NCBI RefSeq assembly: GCF_016859285.1 | Contig: NC_053413.1 | Location: 22,870,001 to 22,934,000, forward strand | Direction: 5' to 3' | DNA: 64,000 bases | Origin: Xiphias gladius | Lineage: Eukaryota; Chordata; Actinopteri; Istiophoriformes; Xiphiidae | Part shown: positions 61,408-64,000 of the stretch, one piece after another | Numbering within the stretch: position 1 is the first letter of the stretch | How the letters are laid out: the number at the start of each line of letters is the position of its first letter | Translations under genes and position numbers: made by a program | The notes under the pieces: model-generated | Databases searched by the model: none | What the model was told of the DNA's origin: nothing | Seen by the model: the letters and a program-made list of their open reading frames with translations, nothing else

Positions 61408-62005
61408 AGTCGTTTATTGAGAAAACGTATCAGCGAGTTAGTAATTCAAGGGACCACAGTGACAACAGACACGGCGGCAAACTTAAAACCCTGCCCGCTG
61501 CCGTCTCGTAGTCGGCGCCCCTAAAGATCCCTTGGTACGAAGATGAGTCACTCCGTCCTTTAAATAAAAAAAAAAAAAAATTAAAAAAAACATTTTGCCA
61601 CGCATGCGCTCTACACCCAGCATAGCCGTTACCAAAGCAACAATTTTAGCCCATACCTGATACACGGTTGAGCGTGAACGTTTAAAGTTAATCGCAAACG
61701 CTCTACCTTCAAATCTGGTTTTCACTTACTTTAGTCCATATAATCCTGAGGTGAAATCTATGAAAAGTAAGGCGCACTTCGGAAAGCGTCGACCGTGCCC
61801 GAAAACAAGCGCAGAGTGAGCGCTCCTCTGCTCTCAACCGGGGAACAGAGCTTAGGTGCCAAAGGTTCCACCTTGACCGACGGTCGGAGTTATTTTGTTG
61901 AAGGGTCGGCGAGCGTCTGGTGCGGTGCTCCGTGCTCGTCGCGGTGCGGATGAAAGTCAAAGCTAAAAACAAAGCTTTTTTGAATACGGTTCGGACACCG
62001 ACGAC
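61408..62005. promoter_or_regulatory. Bidirectional promoter between parp2 and mettl17
   Basis: 598 bp separate the two start codons. The half nearer METTL17 (about 61760-62060) is CpG-rich; an A/T run lies at 61563-61590. No TATA box is obvious. Shared control is inferred from the head-to-head layout. Confidence 0.6.
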
Positions 62006-62324
62006 ATGGCATCACGGAGCTACGGTGCCCGTGTCCTCTGCCGGAGGGTGGGGGTCGCGAAGGTGATGTGCAGGGTGAGTGTCGTCGAGCGCAGCATCTT
62101 GACCATGCAGGTCAGACAGGTAAACTCTTAAACAGGACTGAGTTAAATAAACCGTTTGCTATGGTCACAGGATTAAGCGTAATATTCTTATTCATTCATT
62201 TATCATCTTTTTTTCATCTGTGAACTAGCAGTCTCATCCTTGTTAAATACATTTGCCTGTTCTCTGTGTGATGTGACACCTCCTTTTTGACTGGGAAATT
62301 TTGGGGTCCCCGAAACGTTGGACA

Positions 62325-62357
<33 letters not shown>

Positions 62358-63665
62358 CTTTATCTCTGTAGAACCTTTCAAAACCAGAGTTACAATGTCC
62401 TTCTGAAAAGACACTACCATGCAATGTAGGAGCAAAAATAGCAAAAATCTACAAGAACATCATACATAAAAACAGGGACTTCAAGAGGTGAGAGATAAAA
62501 AGAAAGATTTTTTTAAAATCCTCCTACTGTCTCAGTTCTTGCGAATCTGCATATTTATGTACATCTTTTCTGCAAAAAAAACCTCTTAAGTGCATCTCCT
62601 CAATACAGTCACTCAACTATCTAAAGCAACTATCTAACAGAACAAACCAGCTTCTGAAACACCATTTTCTTGATGAGTTTTTTTTGGTGTTGGAATTGTG
62701 CTGCTGATTTCACTGCGCTCTTCATGTGCAGTTGTAGGGTTGGGTAATTCAGATAATATCAATTGATACAGAATATGTATTGTATATGGAAATAGGAATT
62801 TACATCATGATCTTGTGAATTTCATATAAATCCAATTTGAAACTGTGTATACATGAAATGGCCATTAATCAGAGTAACTCAGTGAACAAATCAGAAAAAA
62901 AAAATGATGGTCTAAGATTTTAAATCGAATACCAAAAGTCTCAGCTCTGAAACTATCTAATTGTATTCCTTGTTTGTCTTTTACTTTGCTTTACTCTTAG
63001 ACCAGAAGAAGGTTGGGTACCATTAACCCTCTAGAGTTTAAAGAGTTTTTTTTTTTTAAATCCTCAGGGAATGAGTGCAGCTGCGCAGCCACAGTCCCAG
63101 GTAGATTTCCTAAAAGGAGAACCGCACAGGAAGCACCCAGGTGTGACCAACCTGAAAACTCTGCGCCTACCTGAGGAACTCCAGACGGCTGCACGGTCGA
63201 TTATTACCAGTGGGTTCAGTTGCGATCGTGGCTGTCGGCCGACACGCCAAATATTTCCTTCAGCGTCACTGACAAAATTGCTGAGCAACTCTCGAATCTC
63301 TCCACCTGTAGGGGCGCAGGTGAATCGCCTGAGCGACCGCACCCGCAACCTCACAAACTTCCTGTGGAGCAGAAAACGAGCAGTTGAGGATGTGACCCTG
63401 AGAAAGAAAGCTGTGAGCCTGGAGAAAGAGCTCTGGGAGAAAGCGATGGAGAAGAGAGGAGGTGGGCGACATACTGTATATATCCAATATTTAAAGAGGA
63501 TGTACAGGTATAGTAACTGTAAAGAGATTATATGATGCAGCAGCTGAAGGAAAAAGTAACTGTCCTTTATATTGCAGATATAGATGAGGAAGCACTGGAA
63601 GACCGCATCAGGAAGAAAGTCTTCTCAGAGCTCAGAAGAACAACATATCACTGGACTACTATGAA
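62006..63665 (+). CDS. mettl17: METTL17, mitochondrial methyltransferase-like protein 17, exons 1-4 (partial)
   Basis: Exons: 62006-62074, 63068-63209, 63312-63461, 63578-63665. The gene runs off the right edge. The start MASRSYGARVLCRRVGVAKV is basic and lacks acidic residues, as expected of a mitochondrial presequence. FLKGEPHRKHPGVTNLKTLR matches the vertebrate METTL17 pattern PHRxHPG, RTRNLTNFLWSRKRAV matches its LTSYLWSR region, and RRTTYHW matches LRKTTYHW. All phases fit (0, 1, 1, 2). METTL17 is a mitochondrial-matrix factor needed for small mitoribosomal subunit assembly, with a methyltransferase fold and an Fe-S site; both lie downstream of this window. In human, METTL17 and PARP2 are both at 14q11.2, which supports the call. 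Confidence 0.9.
62075..63067 (+). other. Intron 1 of mettl17
   Basis: An (AAT)n microsatellite at 62325-62356 and nothing else recognisable. Poly-Tyr or poly-Ile frames across the microsatellite are artefacts. Confidence 0.6.
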
Positions 63666-64000
63666 GTAACACTTGCTTTATCTACATGTTCTTTTATAAG
63701 GATACTAGTCATGAATTTATTGGATTTTTTAAATTATGGATGTGTTCAGCAATGCTCTCAGTTAATTCCTCTAAAGCGTCCTTTACCCAATTTACCTAGA
63801 CAAGAAGTAGGTCTGATATGTGCAAGTGAAAATAAACTTTAAACCCTTTATGGCCTTAAGGTACACTGGAAACCGTTTTTTATCATATTGACTCTGAAGT
63901 TTAGAAACGTAATTTCATTCCATTTTGGAGCTTATATCTGGGGACTTCTCCTGTTTGAGCCCGAGATGTAGATGAGTTTGTTATACGGCCCGCTGTCTGT

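Overview
The window is teleost fish nuclear DNA, most likely percomorph. Spliced vertebrate genes have GT/AG introns, an NLR gene carries the fish FISNA-NACHT block and 174-nt LRR exon cassettes, and the non-coding DNA is full of CA/AT microsatellites, Tc1-like remains and MITE-like elements. No bacterial, CRISPR, tRNA or rRNA feature was seen. Gene models come from reading splice signals, codon phase and family resemblance by eye; no search was run.

Layout. 1-3.1 kb: repeats and a decayed Tc1/mariner transposon. 3.1-11.15 kb (+): a ZNRF-like RING E3 ligase gene with four coding exons, a spliced 3' UTR and a probable long terminal exon. 12.95-43.5 kb (-): one large NLRP1-like inflammasome-sensor gene. 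In transcript order it has a short fish-type N-terminal exon, a decayed RING exon, the FISNA-NACHT exon, nine LRR cassettes (one broken), a PRY relic inside the following intron, the FIIND (ZU5+UPA) exons and a terminal CARD exon. All joined exons keep phase, giving about 1,650 codons. Its LRR part contains recent tandem duplications and MITEs, and one stretch looks poorly sequenced or assembled. 42.6-43.1 kb: an LTR-retrotransposon gag fragment in the first intron. 44.8-51.8 kb (+): a TMBIM/lifeguard-family seven-helix membrane protein, 299 aa, five coding exons. 52.3-61.4 kb (-): complete PARP2 in 16 exons, 583 aa, with the WGR domain and catalytic H428, Y462 and E558. 62.0 kb to the end (+): the first four exons of METTL17, head to head with PARP2 across 598 bp.

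The ZNRF-like gene, the lifeguard gene, PARP2 and METTL17 look intact and conserved. The NLR gene is the fast-evolving part. It should sense through NACHT-LRR and signal through a FIIND-released UPA-CARD fragment. Its unusual points are the lost RING ligands, the PRY relic between the LRR and FIIND exons, the HLS form of the FIIND self-cleavage motif, and a coding 21-bp minisatellite that makes the linker just before the CARD.
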